64,000 nt of DNA from Rotaria macrura (Eukaryota > Rotifera > Eurotatoria > Philodinida > Philodinidae), in assembly GCA_900239685.1 (NCBI GenBank), contig OENT01000796.1, positions 1 through 64,000 of the forward strand, in the 5' to 3' direction. The position numbers and the translations under genes were made by a program. Under the pieces are notes generated by a model. The model was not told the origin of the DNA and made no database searches. It saw only the letters and a list, made by a program, of their open reading frames with translations. Positions 38,601-52,041 of the stretch are shown here, piece by piece (the stretch's first letter is position 1; each line of letters begins with the position of its first letter).

Positions 38601-41600
38601 ATATCTCTGTAACTTGGATCTGAAAAGAATCCAGTAGAGGAAAGTGGTTACCTTGACTTATGTATTTGCCAAAAATGTAAAATAAACATTTCTATGACTG
38701 GTGAGTTAAACATTAGCAAAAAAACCTCTCTCTTTCACTCCCTCAACTGCAGATGAGCTCCATATGACGAAGTAAACTTACATGACATACTAATTGAGCT
38801 CGACGTGTCACGCGATACTTAGCATCTGATTTGTGATAAAATTTGCTGTTGATAGATTTTAAAAAGTGTTTAGTGAAAACTTCAAGATTTTATAAAAGCT
38901 AACATATGAAAACGTCACGTCATTATAATCGAAGTTCTCACCTTCAATAGACTTGAAGAATGACTTTTTATACGAAACCGATTGATCAAAATAAAAATGT
39001 ACTTGCATCCATCATAGGATCGTTGAGAATGCACTCGTCCGATTGCTATTCTGTAAACATGTTGTATTTTGAAATGAAATTAAAGAATGAACAGCTGTAC
39101 TTATTCTAATTATTTCTAGACAGCTGATATTACTACTACATCACAGACTGCAATCAATACTTTTTATTCAGACTCAATAAGCCCATCTTATCAAAATAAC
39201 ACCAAAAAGCTCGTTTCACTCAACCAGCTTTGTTCTGATGTACACAATTATTTGACTGGTTATGATATGTTACTAACCATTGAACAGCTTGTTAAAATCG
39301 ATGAAGATCTCTGTAAGCAATATAATGTTGCTAATTTTTCTTCACTATCTTATGAAGACAATCATGACGATGATAATCCGGAAAGTTTACTAGCTTTTCT
39401 TCATAAACATCGTCGAATAATAGATCCAAACGATGAGTTATCCATTTATGAACAAGCATCATCAACATACAATCAATCAGAATTATATTCGTTTGTTCAT
39501 CAATTAGCTAGTATCAATACTGATGAAATAAAAGATGAACATCGATCACAACAAGTCACCTTAACTCACGGACGTATACACACTGAACGAAATCAGATTA
39601 GTCCAGAAAAGTTATCGGCGATGGAGAAAGCCATCAAACATAAATTCAAAGGTTCAATTAATTTTCGTCGAGGAAATTCAATCATAAAGAAAGCTAAAAA
39701 CCAATTTCAAAAAGTTCAACATACAATCCTTCGGTAAAAAAAAAACTTCTCTCGAGTATTTTTAATATGTCAATGAAATAAATTCTTTCTTGAATTTCAG
39801 TTTTGAAGAATCTTTACTAGATATGCACGGTTTGAATCAACTAGATAGTTGTCCATTATCATTGCATGTAAATGAAACTCAATTATGTCAATTAATACTC
39901 AACTGTCCACTGATGACAAATTTACATACTTGGCTTCAATGGATAAATTTTTTTCAACCAAAATACGATAATCTCAAATCATTTCTTATGAAACATGAAT
40001 CTACTTTCAAAGATCTTCGTCTACTTGAAACATCTTCTGGAGAAATATATCGTTTACCAAAGGAAGCGACTCTAACTACGTTCGAACATGAACTTAACGA
40101 AATGCATATTCGTTCAGCTGTCGGACATTTCTGTTCATTGATTGTTCAAGAAAAATTAATTACACGATTTCCAATTAATGTTTATCGAACTTCGATGGAT
40201 GCTTGGTTTCGTCATCTTCGATCTTTGGCTACATTCCAAAGTGTTCATATTGACCCGATGCAACGCATACTTGAATTTTTAATGTATTTACCAATAATTA
40301 TAGGTCAATCAAAAATCATTGAAGAAGTTATTCTAGCACCTTTGGATGAAGTATTTGATGATGCTTCAGACGTGACGAAAAATGTACGTACTAGACTATG
40401 GGATTTAGCAAATGAACAGCAGCGAATCAAATTAGAACTATGGGGTCATACGATTAATGTTGTTGAATGGCAAAATGAAAATAAATGGTTGGGAAAAGAA
40501 GAAGCGGAGGAGAGATCCACGATCCAATCAGATAAGGCATTAATACAAAACGAAAAATTGAATGCAGGTAGATTGTTCAAAGATAAAAAAAATAATCCTC
40601 ATTAATTGATAGCTTTCTTAATTTCTGTTAAAAAAAAGATTGTCGTTAAATATCTAAGGGTTCAACAGAGGATAGTATCTCTTATAGAAATCACAGAGGC
40701 GACTGTACGAATTATGAAGTTAAAAAAATTTTTCGTACAGACAATAAAAATTTTACAAAAAAATTCTCACTGATTATAATGAATGATTTCCAATTTTTCA
40801 ATAAATACTCTAATAAAGAAAGAACGGTGTCCTGTTATGTTTTAATATTTACTTTTTCAACTGAACATAATCTATTAGTTATCTATCTCAAATTAAAACA
40901 ATAGGGAATATTTTCTGAATATCTTGAAATAGGAATTTAATAGAGATATGCACATTTTTCAACATTCAAAAGTGGATTTAAAACTCAATCTCATATTTGG
41001 TAACAAATTTCTCTCACAAGCTTTCTCAGACTATCTTTCAAAAAATAAGTCAGCGATTGATTGTGAGGAAACATGTTTAGAAAACTCAAGTATCGAAATT
41101 TCGATGTAGTTATATTTTTGCATTTATAAACGGCTAAAAGCAAACATCTCGATCTAGTTCCTAGAAAAAATAGTTTTCAAAAAACACTCATTCCTTTTTT
41201 AATTTTAAACAAGTAGTCTCTAAAGTAACTCAGCTCTTTTCTTCTCTTTTGTACTTTAAAAACTTTTCATCCGTCATTCATACTTTGTTGAAGTAATTCG
41301 AATGAGAAAAAATTTCATACTTTTACTCTATCTTATTTGGGTACATAACTTTCTATTAATTTCACTCGAATCGAATACTCTAAATTGTACGAAAGTATAT
41401 GGATCGACTTTTTAGAGAACACTCTATCTTCTCTCCTACTCTTGCAATTATTGATGTCTATCGATTAAGATGCAATCTTCTTCTCGATTTATTTTACAGT
41501 TAATCATCTCGAATTGTCGACAACTACAAAGGAATCACTTCCCATTATAACAACTGCTGAAGTACCTAAAATACCTATTAGTCCAAGTTCATCACTCAAC

Positions 41601-44600
41601 GAACATGAAGAATTTTCAGTTCAAGCTGCATTCAAACATATTGAATCGATTCGTCGAGGTTTCGGTGTCGATGGTGTTCTTGATGATACTAGTCAATTAA
41701 TAGTTAGTAATTATCAAGGCATGATGGAAAGAAGTTTAGAAAGACTATCGAATGATCTCTACGTAGAACAAGGCCATTTTATATTGGAACTTATTCAAAA
41801 TGCTGACGACAATCAGTATAGTTCACATCATTTACCTACACTACGTTTTATTTTTTCACCAGAACGAATACTTGTATGTAACAATGAAGTTGGATTTCAA
41901 CCTTGTAATATTTCAGCAATCTGTAATGTTGGCGCATCAACGAAAGGAAAGCATAAACAAGGTTACACTGGTCATAAAGGTATCGGTTTTAAGTCAGTTT
42001 TCATGGTATCACATAGACCAGAGATTCATTCTCGAAATTATCATATACGCTTCGATACTGCCGATGGAAAACATCAACTTGGATATACACTACCGACATG
42101 GATAAATCAAAACGAAGTTGTTTTACCCAATGTTGATGAATGGACAACATGTATAAGTTTACCAATTAAAAAAGATGCACAAGACGCTCGACTAAAAGAA
42201 AATTTAAAAAAAATCGAATCAATATTTCTTTTGTTTCTTAATCGTTTACGACAAATTGAAATATTCAATCAATATGATTCTTCTTCGTTAAATAGTAGTC
42301 GAATATTTACAAGAATCGATCATGTTACAGGAAAACTAATAGAATTACAAGAGAAGACTACAGATGGAAATATGACTAGTAATTTATGGGTTGTAGTTGA
42401 AAAAGTCATACACGTACCTGATAATATTAAGGTAAAAATAAATTAACTCTACTAGTTTCCGTAATATATCTATGTGTGTGACGTTTGATTTTTAGCGAAG
42501 ATTACGTGATGTTAAAGGTGATGTTGATTCAACAACTATTGCTATTGCTTATCCACTTAATGGTATTCAAGATTCCTTATCATCCTTTTTGCCAGCACAG
42601 CCTGTTTTTGCATATTTACCACTTTGTTCATATGGCTTTCGTTTTATTCTACAAGCTGATTTCGAAGTTCCAGCGAATCGTCAAGAAATTCTTCATGATA
42701 ATCTATGGAATGAATGGCTAAAATTAGAAATGCCATGTCTTCTTTCATTGGCCTATCTAAGATTTTTAGAATTACCGAATCTATTTGCATCATTTGAAAT
42801 TAATACAAATATTAATCAGTGTCTCACATCAATTGAATTAATTAAATACTTTCTGAAATTTCTTCCTTCACAAAATGAATCGAAACCATTTTTTAATACA
42901 TTTGTTAGTAAAAGTATTGAATTATTAATGGGTATTATTAAATTACCAGTTTTATGTCAAGATAAAAACGACGAAATATCAATCAAGTGGGTACCACCAT
43001 CACAATGTATTCTTATACGAGATGCATCTATTCGTAAAATTCTCTCACAAGAATTATTATTATCCCATTTTAATTGTTACTATGTTCATGAAGAATTAGT
43101 TCATGAATGCTATGAACATATTCTCATCAAATTAGGTTGTCGACAACTTGATTTTTCAGATTTTACAAGACTCATTGAATTATCATACAAAGACGATGAA
43201 CAAGAACATTTGAAAACAACAGCAACTATAGAACAAGGTAAATTAAAATGCTTCATTAAGAATTAAATGGGTTTCTATGAAATTTTTAAATATTTTTCTC
43301 AACTCGAATATTATTCAACTAACATTGACAAAACAAAACAGTTCGCTTTGTTTAGTAGTGAAATATTTTATTTACAAAGTAGCAAAGTAGTGAAAGATGA
43401 GCTACAATAAATAAATGTATGCCGACTTAATCCGACGAAGAGCAAATGAATCACTACTTCCTTGATATTTCATTAGTTGAAATGTGCGGAGAACTTGTAT
43501 AAACCTTGTATCTCCGATCAATAGGAATATAAAGATTAAAAGCGTCTCGTTTGTTTGTTTTTTTTTTGAAAACTAGTTAAAATAGTGGTTAATTTCTGTA
43601 ATTCATTCTTTTAAACATCTACGAAAATGTAATTTTCATTTTTATCTATATAAAAAGTGTGAGAATGCATAGATATGAGAAAAATGAATTTCATTTTTAA
43701 ATGAACAGAGTAAACTTATGCGCATACACCATAGCTATTGTGCTTTGAGTACTAAAGTATCACTTCTGTTGACAGTATTGTCGCGAACAACATGCTGATT
43801 CTCTTCAAGATAAAATTTGGTTTGTATGAATTAAAATTGATAGAAATAATATTGAGAAAACATTCATAAGTTCATTTATTTTCTTTTTAACGTTGCCATC
43901 CAAAAGCAAACTAGACGCATCACTTTATATGAAAAAAGAAATTAATAAAGTAGATTGCAATTTCTAACGGATTATGTCTTTTCAGTTGCTCAATGGCTTG
44001 TATGTCTTGACTATAGTCTTCAACAACAACGAGAAGAAATTAATTATAAAGAATGTGAAAATAAAACAATTACTCAACTGAAGAAATTAAAAATTATTCC
44101 ATTAAAAGATTGTACACATTTGGTATCTGTCGATGAATTTGGGATGCATAAAATTTCATTTCCACTGGAACAATCAAGTCGATATGCAAAACATCTTAGA
44201 ATTGTTCTTGAAGACATGCCTACACTTGACGAACAGCTACTCCATTTTATTGACGATAAACATTCAAGACGGTCTGATTCGATTCGACTTCTTCTTCAAA
44301 ATCTTGGTACGCATTGTCAAATATCAATCGTTAGCTATTTTTTTGCTTTGTTTTTCTTCCCTAGGCATCAGTAAAGAGCATAATATTCGTGAAATATGTC
44401 GTAAACATATGATACCAATTATGTCGAATTCGACTAGTTGGTCTGCAAAATCAGATTCAATTTTAATCGCCTACGTTATTTGTATTTATGAATATCTCTA
44501 TCTACCTGATCCCGAACTGTTTGTCAATGAATTCAAAACGTTAAAAAATCAAATGATTATTAAAACGCGAAACAACAATAATAATAAATTCGTTTCATTA

Positions 44601-47600
44601 GGCTCTCCTGATATATTTGTTCACTTAACATCAAAATATGGTTGTAAACACTCACTTGAACGTTTAAAACTATCCAACTATGAATTTCTTTTTATTTCTG
44701 ATGATTACTTCACTGAACTCTATTCTACGAATCTAGTGCGGCATGGGTTTGATGACTTTGTTAAATTTCTTAGGAATCTTAATATAAACGATTTTCTACA
44801 AGTAAATTTGGTTGAAAAAAGTATGTTAAGCATAAATGATTGTATTAATAAATTGACTTATTTTTTTTACCTTAGCATTTACAAAAGTTGAACATCTGGC
44901 CGAAACTGAATGGGCGTATTTGATTCCACAGTTAATTGAAATGATTCACGACATATTTATTATTCAAGATTATTGTTGTGATGAGTTCGATAAACTTCTA
45001 TCACCATCAGATGAAAATAGAGTAGTTGATATCGAACTATGTGCTCAATTGCTTAATTATTTGAATTATCATTATCAATATGCTCCTCATTATTACGCTG
45101 GTTCAGTGTCGCTGGCTCGCCAACATAAATACAGTAATAGTACGCCAATCAAAGGTATTTTGTCTTCATTTTCTCTATTAATGCGACGGAAAGTATGGAT
45201 TCCTGTTTGTGGTGGTACATTACTAAAACCTGGCGATGTTTATTTACTACCACAAAATCAACAAACATCAGTTTTTCGGCAATATATACCTCATTTAGAT
45301 GAATCAAAAGTGCCGAAATGGGATTCAAATTTTATGTACAATATACTTGGCATTAAAGCAGAAGTTCAACATCGAACTATATTCGAATTATTGATGAAAT
45401 GGTCGTGCAATCTTGATACAGAATCACTATGGAATTTGGTCATGCAGACGAATACATTAGATACGTGAGTATTTATTTGTTAATTCTAAACAGAAAACTA
45501 TAAACTGTTTGAAACTAAACTTTCTAAATCATACTCTTCATATTTTCAATAGAGATTGAAGAGTGGTTTAGGTTATTATTTTTTTTTTGACACGAATTTT
45601 AATGGACTCATTATCCTACTCGTATACTAAATATGATAGTAACTTTTTGAAATACTATATTTCAAGTATATGATAACGGATGGAAATGAGAAAATTATTC
45701 TGTTGACTTGTCTTTGAATAAAGTTGTTCGCAAATGCAAGAGCGTCACTAGGTTAAATCATACTTGAAACTTATTAGTACGATTCTAGTGACCACCTCAA
45801 GTCGAAACTAGAAAAATCTAACCATCAGGTCTTACTTCGAAGTTCCTTGTATTTGCCATAGTATTGCGACAGTGACTTGTCTCTAGTTCGACTACTGACC
45901 CGTAAGTTACTGGTATAGAATGATAGGCATAGAAATGAAAGTTCGTCAGACAACAAGATATTTTATCGAACAATAAGAAAATGAAAAGTTTCGACCTAAA
46001 ACTTTATCGATGTGTACAATAGATGGATTTGAAAGTTTCGATGAGAATGAAAGTACTACTCTCAATACAATTTAGTTCATCAATGAACTCAGCTATTATG
46101 GTTGTTGACAGTATTTTGTTGAATATCTTTAGAATCATCCAGTTGATTTTGTTGAAGCCTCTAGAACTATCCGATATTTTAAGAGAAACATCAGAGTTCT
46201 TTTCAAATATGCCATGTATAAGTCTGAAATATTTTGGACTTATCTGAATCTCATTAAAGTTCATTCATAGTTTTGATAAACAGTCAAATATTGTGTGACA
46301 TATAAGTAACTGCTTTGAAACGTTTTTCATCTTAACTTACATACGTCATGAGTGTCATCTACTCCTATTTATGAAAGTCAGACTCTTTACCTTTGCTTTT
46401 GTTGACTATTCATTGATCCTTTCAAAGAAAAATCCTACTACCTTTCGTGACATCTACAACGATAATGCTCTTCCTCAGGATTCTCCGTGACGAAGATTAG
46501 GCTTGTAAATAATAAAATTTTAGTTAGAATAGTCAGAATAAGAACAATGAACAAAATCGACATCGATCAATTATAGTGGCAATATATATTCATATACACT
46601 CCAACAAGAAAAACTATGGGAAACATTTTAATGTAACATGAACTAAATTTGTGTTGTATGAGTCACTACGTCTATGTTTAAGCAATCCTAATCTTTCTTC
46701 ATGATCATTGTTAGAATATATGAGAAATAATTGTTCTGACAGTTGAAAAATACATCACAAGTCTACCACGCAAGGATATAGATGCATGATGTTTATTAAC
46801 ATAACACTATAGCTTGAACGACATATTCTGCACAATGACAACCAATACTTATCCAATACAAATCATGTGTATCATACGTATGTCCTTTGTTTCAGTGTTC
46901 CTTGTACTCTTCCGAAAGAATTTCGTTCGTCTTGTCATGATACAATCGAAAATTTTCGTCAAATCTATGATTTTCTTGCTTCAAATGATAACACTCGTCA
47001 TCTTCTCAGTCGTTTTCGTTTATGGCCAATCGTATTTATTCCACGAAATAAAAAAACAGGCGACTTTTTGTTTGTTGAACAAACATTCTGGAATGATCCC
47101 GTATCGCTATTCGTATCCCAAGATGCTATTGCAGATTCAAATGGTCGCATTCCTATAAAATCGTACTACAATGATAGTCCTGATTTGAGTTCATTATTTC
47201 TTCAAATACTTAATGTTGAATTAGATCCAACACTTAGTGATTATCTACCATTATTAACCATGAATCAAGATTCGAATAAGACGTGGCAGATTATTGAAAT
47301 AATTACAAAGCTAGCAATACATCAAAATAAACAACAGGAAGTTCAAGGTAAAAGAACATGCTTCTTGAGAAAACGAAATAATTCCTTTGAGTAATATTGT
47401 TTTTCTGCTTTCTTCTTATTGCAGACAAATGTCGCGACATAGCATTCATTCCCTGCATGGGTAATGAACAAAAACTAATGAAATATATCGATCGTCCATT
47501 CTATCCACATGACACAGAAATTGCTAATCATTTTTCAGATATTTTGCCAATTATTAAAATATCAGGTAATCTAGATTAATATCATGCTTAATTAATATTG

Positions 47601-49219
47601 TTTATAATTTAAGGTTCTTCATTGAGTACTAGCTTCCAAGAAGAATTTCGTTCACTTTTTTCTATTCCAACTCTTCGTGAAGTAATTAAAGTGAAAGTCG
47701 ATGTTGGACAAGAACAAGAATCAACACATTTAACTGACTTCTATGTTTGTTGCATTGATATTATTCAGTATTTTCTCTTAAGCAAAAACATTCTATCTCT
47801 CAATCGATCCACCTATCTATCACTCATATTTAATCGCATGAGATTCGTATGTGTTGATCATATTCAATTATCATATTCCTATCAATCTAAAGTTATCATA
47901 CCCGAATCGACATCTTATAATCGAGATACATACATTGACGAAGTGTCAGGCAAGTTTTACATCCTAAAAAAATATGAAGTATCAGAAATGCGCTATATCG
48001 ATGCTATGGTTGAATTCATCACTGAAGACGAAGAAACTCGATTACAACTTTCAGCCTATATCAAAAAAATATTGCAAAGATATCAGAATGATGGCGCCGA
48101 AAGTTTAGCGAAATGGAGAGATCATTGGACGCATAATTACGAACCAAAATGGACTATTCCAAAGGAAATTAAAATAGTTGTTCCGAATCCATCGCCTATA
48201 GAAGAGAACAGAGCTGAGGCCACAAGTGAAGAGATTGAACGCTTGATGGAACAACCTTCTATTAGACCGAAAAACAGACCTAAACGAGTAGCTGATGATG
48301 GAAACACTACTCAACTGACTAGTTTCCCCGCAAAAGCTGGCGCTAGTGAGTTAGGAAAAAATTCAGAACAAGATTTTTCGAAAATGCAAACACAAACAAA
48401 ACCAAATGATTCATCCGAAAACAAAAACGTATCAATGGAATCATCATCGACTGATCATGAATCTGGAATAGTACAAAATCATAATCAAAATGATAGTGAA
48501 CATGTTGTATCAAATAGTACAACGACGACACGATATATTGATGGTAAGATATACATGTTTATTCATCGGGAATGAAACGCAGAATTTTTATTTTACTTCT
48601 ACTGTTGATTTTAGTAAATAACATAAGAAAGGACTTAAATCAAGATGATGTCGTATCATCGAAAAGTCAATTCACTCAACCAACGAGGCCGATGCATTTT
48701 CTGGATGGCGATGAGTTTTCATCTGCTGACTTTGAACGTATCGCTATTTGGACTGCGACAAATATCGATGCATACATATCTTCTGAAATCGATCAGTCAT
48801 CAGTAGTAGACGAATCTTGCCCAATTGTTACTGAAGCCGATCGTATTACGGGTCGTCTAGGTGAAGAAATCGTTTTTCATTATCTTACATTGAAATATCC
48901 AAACGAAGAAGTGAAATGGATCAATCAAAACGCAGAATATGGTGGACCTTTTGATATACAAATAATTTTTAAGACAGAGAATAATCGTGAAGAATTTATT
49001 GAAGTTAAAACAACTCGATCCGATGATCAAAATACATTCCCAGTATCCATTGGTGAAGTTGAATATCTACTTCATCATCCATCAAATTATTATATCTATC
49101 GAGTCTACTATGCAGATAGAATAGATTCATCAACTATTACAGTGATAAACAGAATCAAGACAAATTTACTACAAAAAAATCTTAAACTTTCTATGACTTT
49201 TGCACCGAAAAAAGAATAA
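35667..49219 (+). CDS. NO VEIN-like giant protein: HSP90-type ATPase plus C-terminal nuclease-like domain
   Basis: Sixteen exons: 35667-35858, 35927-35978, 36038-36229, 36560-37158, 37223-37744, 39120-39733, 39801-40567, 41500-42431, 42496-43237, 43986-44306, 44365-44820, 44876-45464, 46896-47347, 47425-47565, 47614-48543, 48615-49219. They join in one frame to 2,701 residues. An in-frame TGA just upstream supports the ATG. Residues 1-120 are low-complexity; about 120-980 are helical and unassigned. The GHKL ATPase follows: N-box ELIQNADDN (1076-1084, with the ATP-binding Glu and Asn), NNEVGF (1107-1112), GASTKG, and GHKGIGFKSVF (1137-1147). A long sacsin/NOV-like middle region leads to a charged linker and the C-terminal NO VEIN (DUF3883) domain: GRLGEE (2580-2585), PFDIQ with Asp2614, and EVK with Glu2630 and Lys2632, the PD-(D/E)XK pattern. 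Plant NO VEIN is nuclear; the animal role is unknown. Most introns are phase 1. AATAAA is at 49273-49278. Confidence 0.9.
36230..36559. repeat. Hairpin-rich intron 3 (possible MITE)
   Basis: This 330-base intron is much longer than the usual small ones and is built of inverted repeats. The outer pair is taacagtg-type (36262-36275 against 36481-36495). The inner pair is cgtcgtaatttgtcatacc (36323-36341) against ggtatgataaattacggcg (36409-36427), 17 of 19 bases complementary. A further acgacgt/acgtcgt pair lies at 36299-36305 and 36322-36328. The pattern fits a miniature inverted-repeat element or a folded RNA inside the intron. Confidence 0.55.
38310..38328. repeat. Short perfect hairpin in intron 5
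   Basis: gatcagat and atctgatc flank a 3-base loop within the 1,375-base intron 37745-39119 of the NO VEIN-like gene. Confidence 0.5.
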
Positions 49220-50702
49220 TCAAATATGATAGTTCACGCTTCTGTTCGTTTTTAAATTAAAAATTAATGCATAATAAAATCCTTTTGTATGAAATTCACT
49301 AATGGGATATCTAGTTTTTCTATAGAACACATCTTCATCATGCAACAGAAAAATCAATAATAAAACTATTGATTTTGAAACAAGGACTGCATTCATAATG
49401 CTGCTTTTATCTTGTAAAAAAAACGAAACAATTTTAATAGTGTTCTAATGAATTCCATAGGTAAACAACGAACAAATATTTGAGATTTTGTTTTGCATTT
49501 TTTCTAACATGTAATGAAATAATATCGAATACGACTGAGTGAGCTTCTCGTTGAATATATTAGAATATGGTCTTGTACAGATATGTACGTCAAAATTCAA
49601 GAAGTTATATTCGAACTTCATCTCGCTTTTTGATTTTTCACAAGCATAAAATGAAACAAATCAAAATATTTCTGATAAAATAAAAAATTTACAATTTATT
49701 ACAATAACATATTAACCGTTAAAGAAATCAAAGATCGTCATGCATGCAAGCAAGAATTTTTCTTGAATTAGTACTTCATCATCAGATATAGATTGTTGAA
49801 AAATAATATTTTTCATAAGTCATTATTTCGAACTTCTATTACGGATTTTTCTTGAGTTTTTCATTACATTTTGAATTCTCAACTCAAGTCGAGTTTACCA
49901 TATGTCCACTTAGAAAGACAATATTCGTTGGCAAAGTTTTAGTAGTGAGAACTTTTCATAGAAGACTCACAAACGAAATTAGTACGCGATATCTCTTTTT
50001 CAAGAAATGGATTCCTCTTGATTACAGATTACTTGTCGGCTGTAAAATGTAGTCATCAAAGTATTTTCATCCTTTTTGTAAAAATCTACCACCAACTGAG
50101 TGTATGGTCTAACAATAAACAAAATGTTTTTCATTCTCTGTCTTATTTCGATCCTTGTAAGCGTATATGATGTTAATTGATTTTCGATCGAAATTATATC
50201 TTTTTTATGTCATAAATGATAGATAAGATTTTGAAATAATTCTATTGTTAATTCACAGTCACAAGTAAATTCTTTTTATTTATCTATTAAACGTTAAATC
50301 AGAGTTTTGTTTCATTGATGACATCCATACACATAGGTATAGTCAAATACAGCGAGTTTTCATAGATTTAATAGCTTTTATCAAGTAATCACTATTTATT
50401 TTTCATTGTATCTTCAATATTTGTCGTGTAGTCTCATGCATCTCTATGACTAGAACTCACAGAAATCGATAAGCAAAGAAAAGTAAAGAAAAAATTATTT
50501 CAATGATATCATCTAGCTTTAATCTCAACTAAACGTATTTAGAGAAAAGAACAGATATTATCGAAGATATAGAGAAAGTTTATGGTTTTACGAGACATTA
50601 TCATTAGGTTTTATACATCCGCACTAATAAAATAAAAGTAATCATTTTAAAATAAACTATACGTTACGAAAAGAACAAAATGCACTTTTATTATTAATAA
50701 TA
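49220..50702. other. Convergent intergenic region
   Basis: The 3' ends of the NO VEIN-like gene (+) and the 136-residue gene (-) face each other here. Poly(A) signals are visible for both: AATAAA at 49273-49278 on the plus strand and at 50687-50692 on the minus strand. No further gene is seen. Confidence 0.5.
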
Positions 50703-51113
50703 TTAGTCAAAACCTTTCAAATAGCTAGTTCTTGCTTGATTTATCATATTTTCGATAACTGATAAAAGTTCTTCTTTTGAACTAGGCTCTATGGAAAACG
50801 GTACTGTGAAAATTCGTGTTGTTACATCCGTATGTTCATGAAACATTCGATCGTTTTGTTCTGCTGATTCCCATCGATGATAATTACACAGAAAACGAAG
50901 ACCAAATGAGCCTATAGCAATGACTGCAGCCGTTGAAAGCCGTTGCAATTCAGCCTCTGGCTTCGAACCAAAAGTCATGTCAATTAATTCTGCTAGTTCA
51001 GTGGAGCAATCCGTATTTAAATTGTGCATAATTTTTGATACTGTTTCATCATCATATAAATTATTCATCGCTTTCATCTTGATTAAAGAAAAGAAATAAT
51101 AATTTAATGTCAT
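50703..51113 (-). CDS. Unrecognised small protein
   Basis: An open frame of 136 residues from ATG at 51113; a second ATG 12 codons in (MKAMNNLYDDET, at 51077) may be the real start, because the first 12 residues are hydrophobic and AT-driven. The body is of ordinary protein composition: an acidic helical N-terminal part, STAAVIAIGSFGLRFLCNYH in the middle, then FTVPFSIEPSSKEELLSVIE and a short helical C-terminus. There is no clear signal peptide and no domain that I recognise. AATAAA on the minus strand at 50687-50692, 11 bases past the stop, supports it. It follows the E2 gene on the same strand after about 400 bases and may be the third member of that cluster. Confidence 0.55.
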   Translation of the reverse strand: MTLNYYFFSLIKMKAMNNLYDDETVSKIMHNLNTDCSTELAELIDMTFGSKPEAELQRLSTAAVIAIGSFGLRFLCNYHRWESAEQNDRMFHEHTDVTTRIFTVPFSIEPSSKEELLSVIENMINQARTSYLKGFD

Positions 51114-51509
51114 AAAGTTTATCGATTGTTTTTATGACTACTATTCATTTTTATAGAGACATAGAATTTTATTATTCAGTCAACTAACGTCATCCTTTAC
51201 AGATTAGTATAATTCATGCTCTCGCCATCAAGCTTGAATAACATGATGACGAATATCTACAATGATTCGATTCTTTATTTCTTTAAAATTTGAGTATGAA
51301 TAAATCTATCGTATAATATCTTGAATATAATATATTATTTTAGAAAATAATAAAAAAGCAATAATGAAATTCACAGACTCAAGCACAGAAAGTACATAGA
51401 ATAAGAAGAATAACAAGATGTTCTATAAATATCAGAGTATAAAATAGAAGTTAGCGAATAAACATGAGACTATATATATGCAATTAAATGAACCAGGAAT
51501 AGTCCATTT

Positions 51510-51980
51510 TTACTGTTTAGCGTGTTTTTGTGTGTATTCATGAGCTATCTCGGGAGTTTTCTCTATCAATGGATCATCTGCTATGGGTATATCATAATTT
51601 GGTTTTTCCAATAATGAATGTATCCTAATCAATACTTCACTGAGTTTAATACTCGGTCCCCATGTAGCATTCAGTAGATCGTCACAGACGTGACCCAATT
51701 TTGAATGAACATTTGGATGGCATACTTCTGTAGCAAAATTAATATCAGGTGGTTTAAATGGATATTCCGGTGGAAAGATTATTCTAAAAGGAAAATGGCC
51801 ACCGGCATATGGAGTATTATCAGGACCAATTAATACGCCCGTTAATTCATTTTGATTGTCGACAAATGACAATTGTAGATTGGTAATGAATGACAAGGGT
51901 TGCTCAGCTATTAACTGTAAGTCACGTTGTATTCGCAGGGTTTGCCGATTCGAGCTAGCTCCAGATGTACTAGTTGCCAT
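51510..51980 (-). CDS. E2 ubiquitin-conjugating enzyme
   Basis: A single-exon frame of 156 residues with the complete UBC fold signature. It transfers activated ubiquitin (or a ubiquitin-like protein) from E1 to E3 or substrate in cytosol or nucleus. Visible features are YAGGHFPFRIIFPPEYPFKP (about 58-77), HPN at 88-90, the catalytic Cys99 in GHVCDDLL, and WGPSIKLSEVLIRIHSLL after it. The residues after the catalytic Cys are DD rather than the usual LD, and the stretch after NYDIPIADDP has a small insertion (IEKT), so it is a divergent E2; I do not assign a subfamily. A pyrimidine tract and AG (ending 51997) sit 16 bases before the ATG, like a splice acceptor. The LRRC51 stop codon is only 56 bases upstream on the same strand. 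Confidence 0.93.
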   Translation of the reverse strand: MATSTSGASSNRQTLRIQRDLQLIAEQPLSFITNLQLSFVDNQNELTGVLIGPDNTPYAGGHFPFRIIFPPEYPFKPPDINFATEVCHPNVHSKLGHVCDDLLNATWGPSIKLSEVLIRIHSLLEKPNYDIPIADDPLIEKTPEIAHEYTQKHAKQ

Positions 51981-52041
51981 AGATTTTTATTTATATCTAA
52001 AAAAGAACGCCAATGTATACATACATATCAATAAATTTATT
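51981..52041 (-). promoter_or_regulatory. 56-base LRRC51-E2 junction with poly(A) signal and acceptor
   Basis: Read on the minus strand, AATAAA (52041-52036) overlaps the LRRC51 stop codon, and gttcttttttag ends at 51997, 16 bases before the E2 start codon. A 3'-end signal followed at once by a 3' splice site is the usual layout of an operon junction resolved by spliced-leader trans-splicing. No leader gene is present in this window. Confidence 0.4.

Noticed and set aside
46004..46264. Overlapping frames on both strands inside the NO VEIN-like gene
   Set aside because: They fall within the 1,431-base intron 45465-46895 and show no domain or conservation signal.
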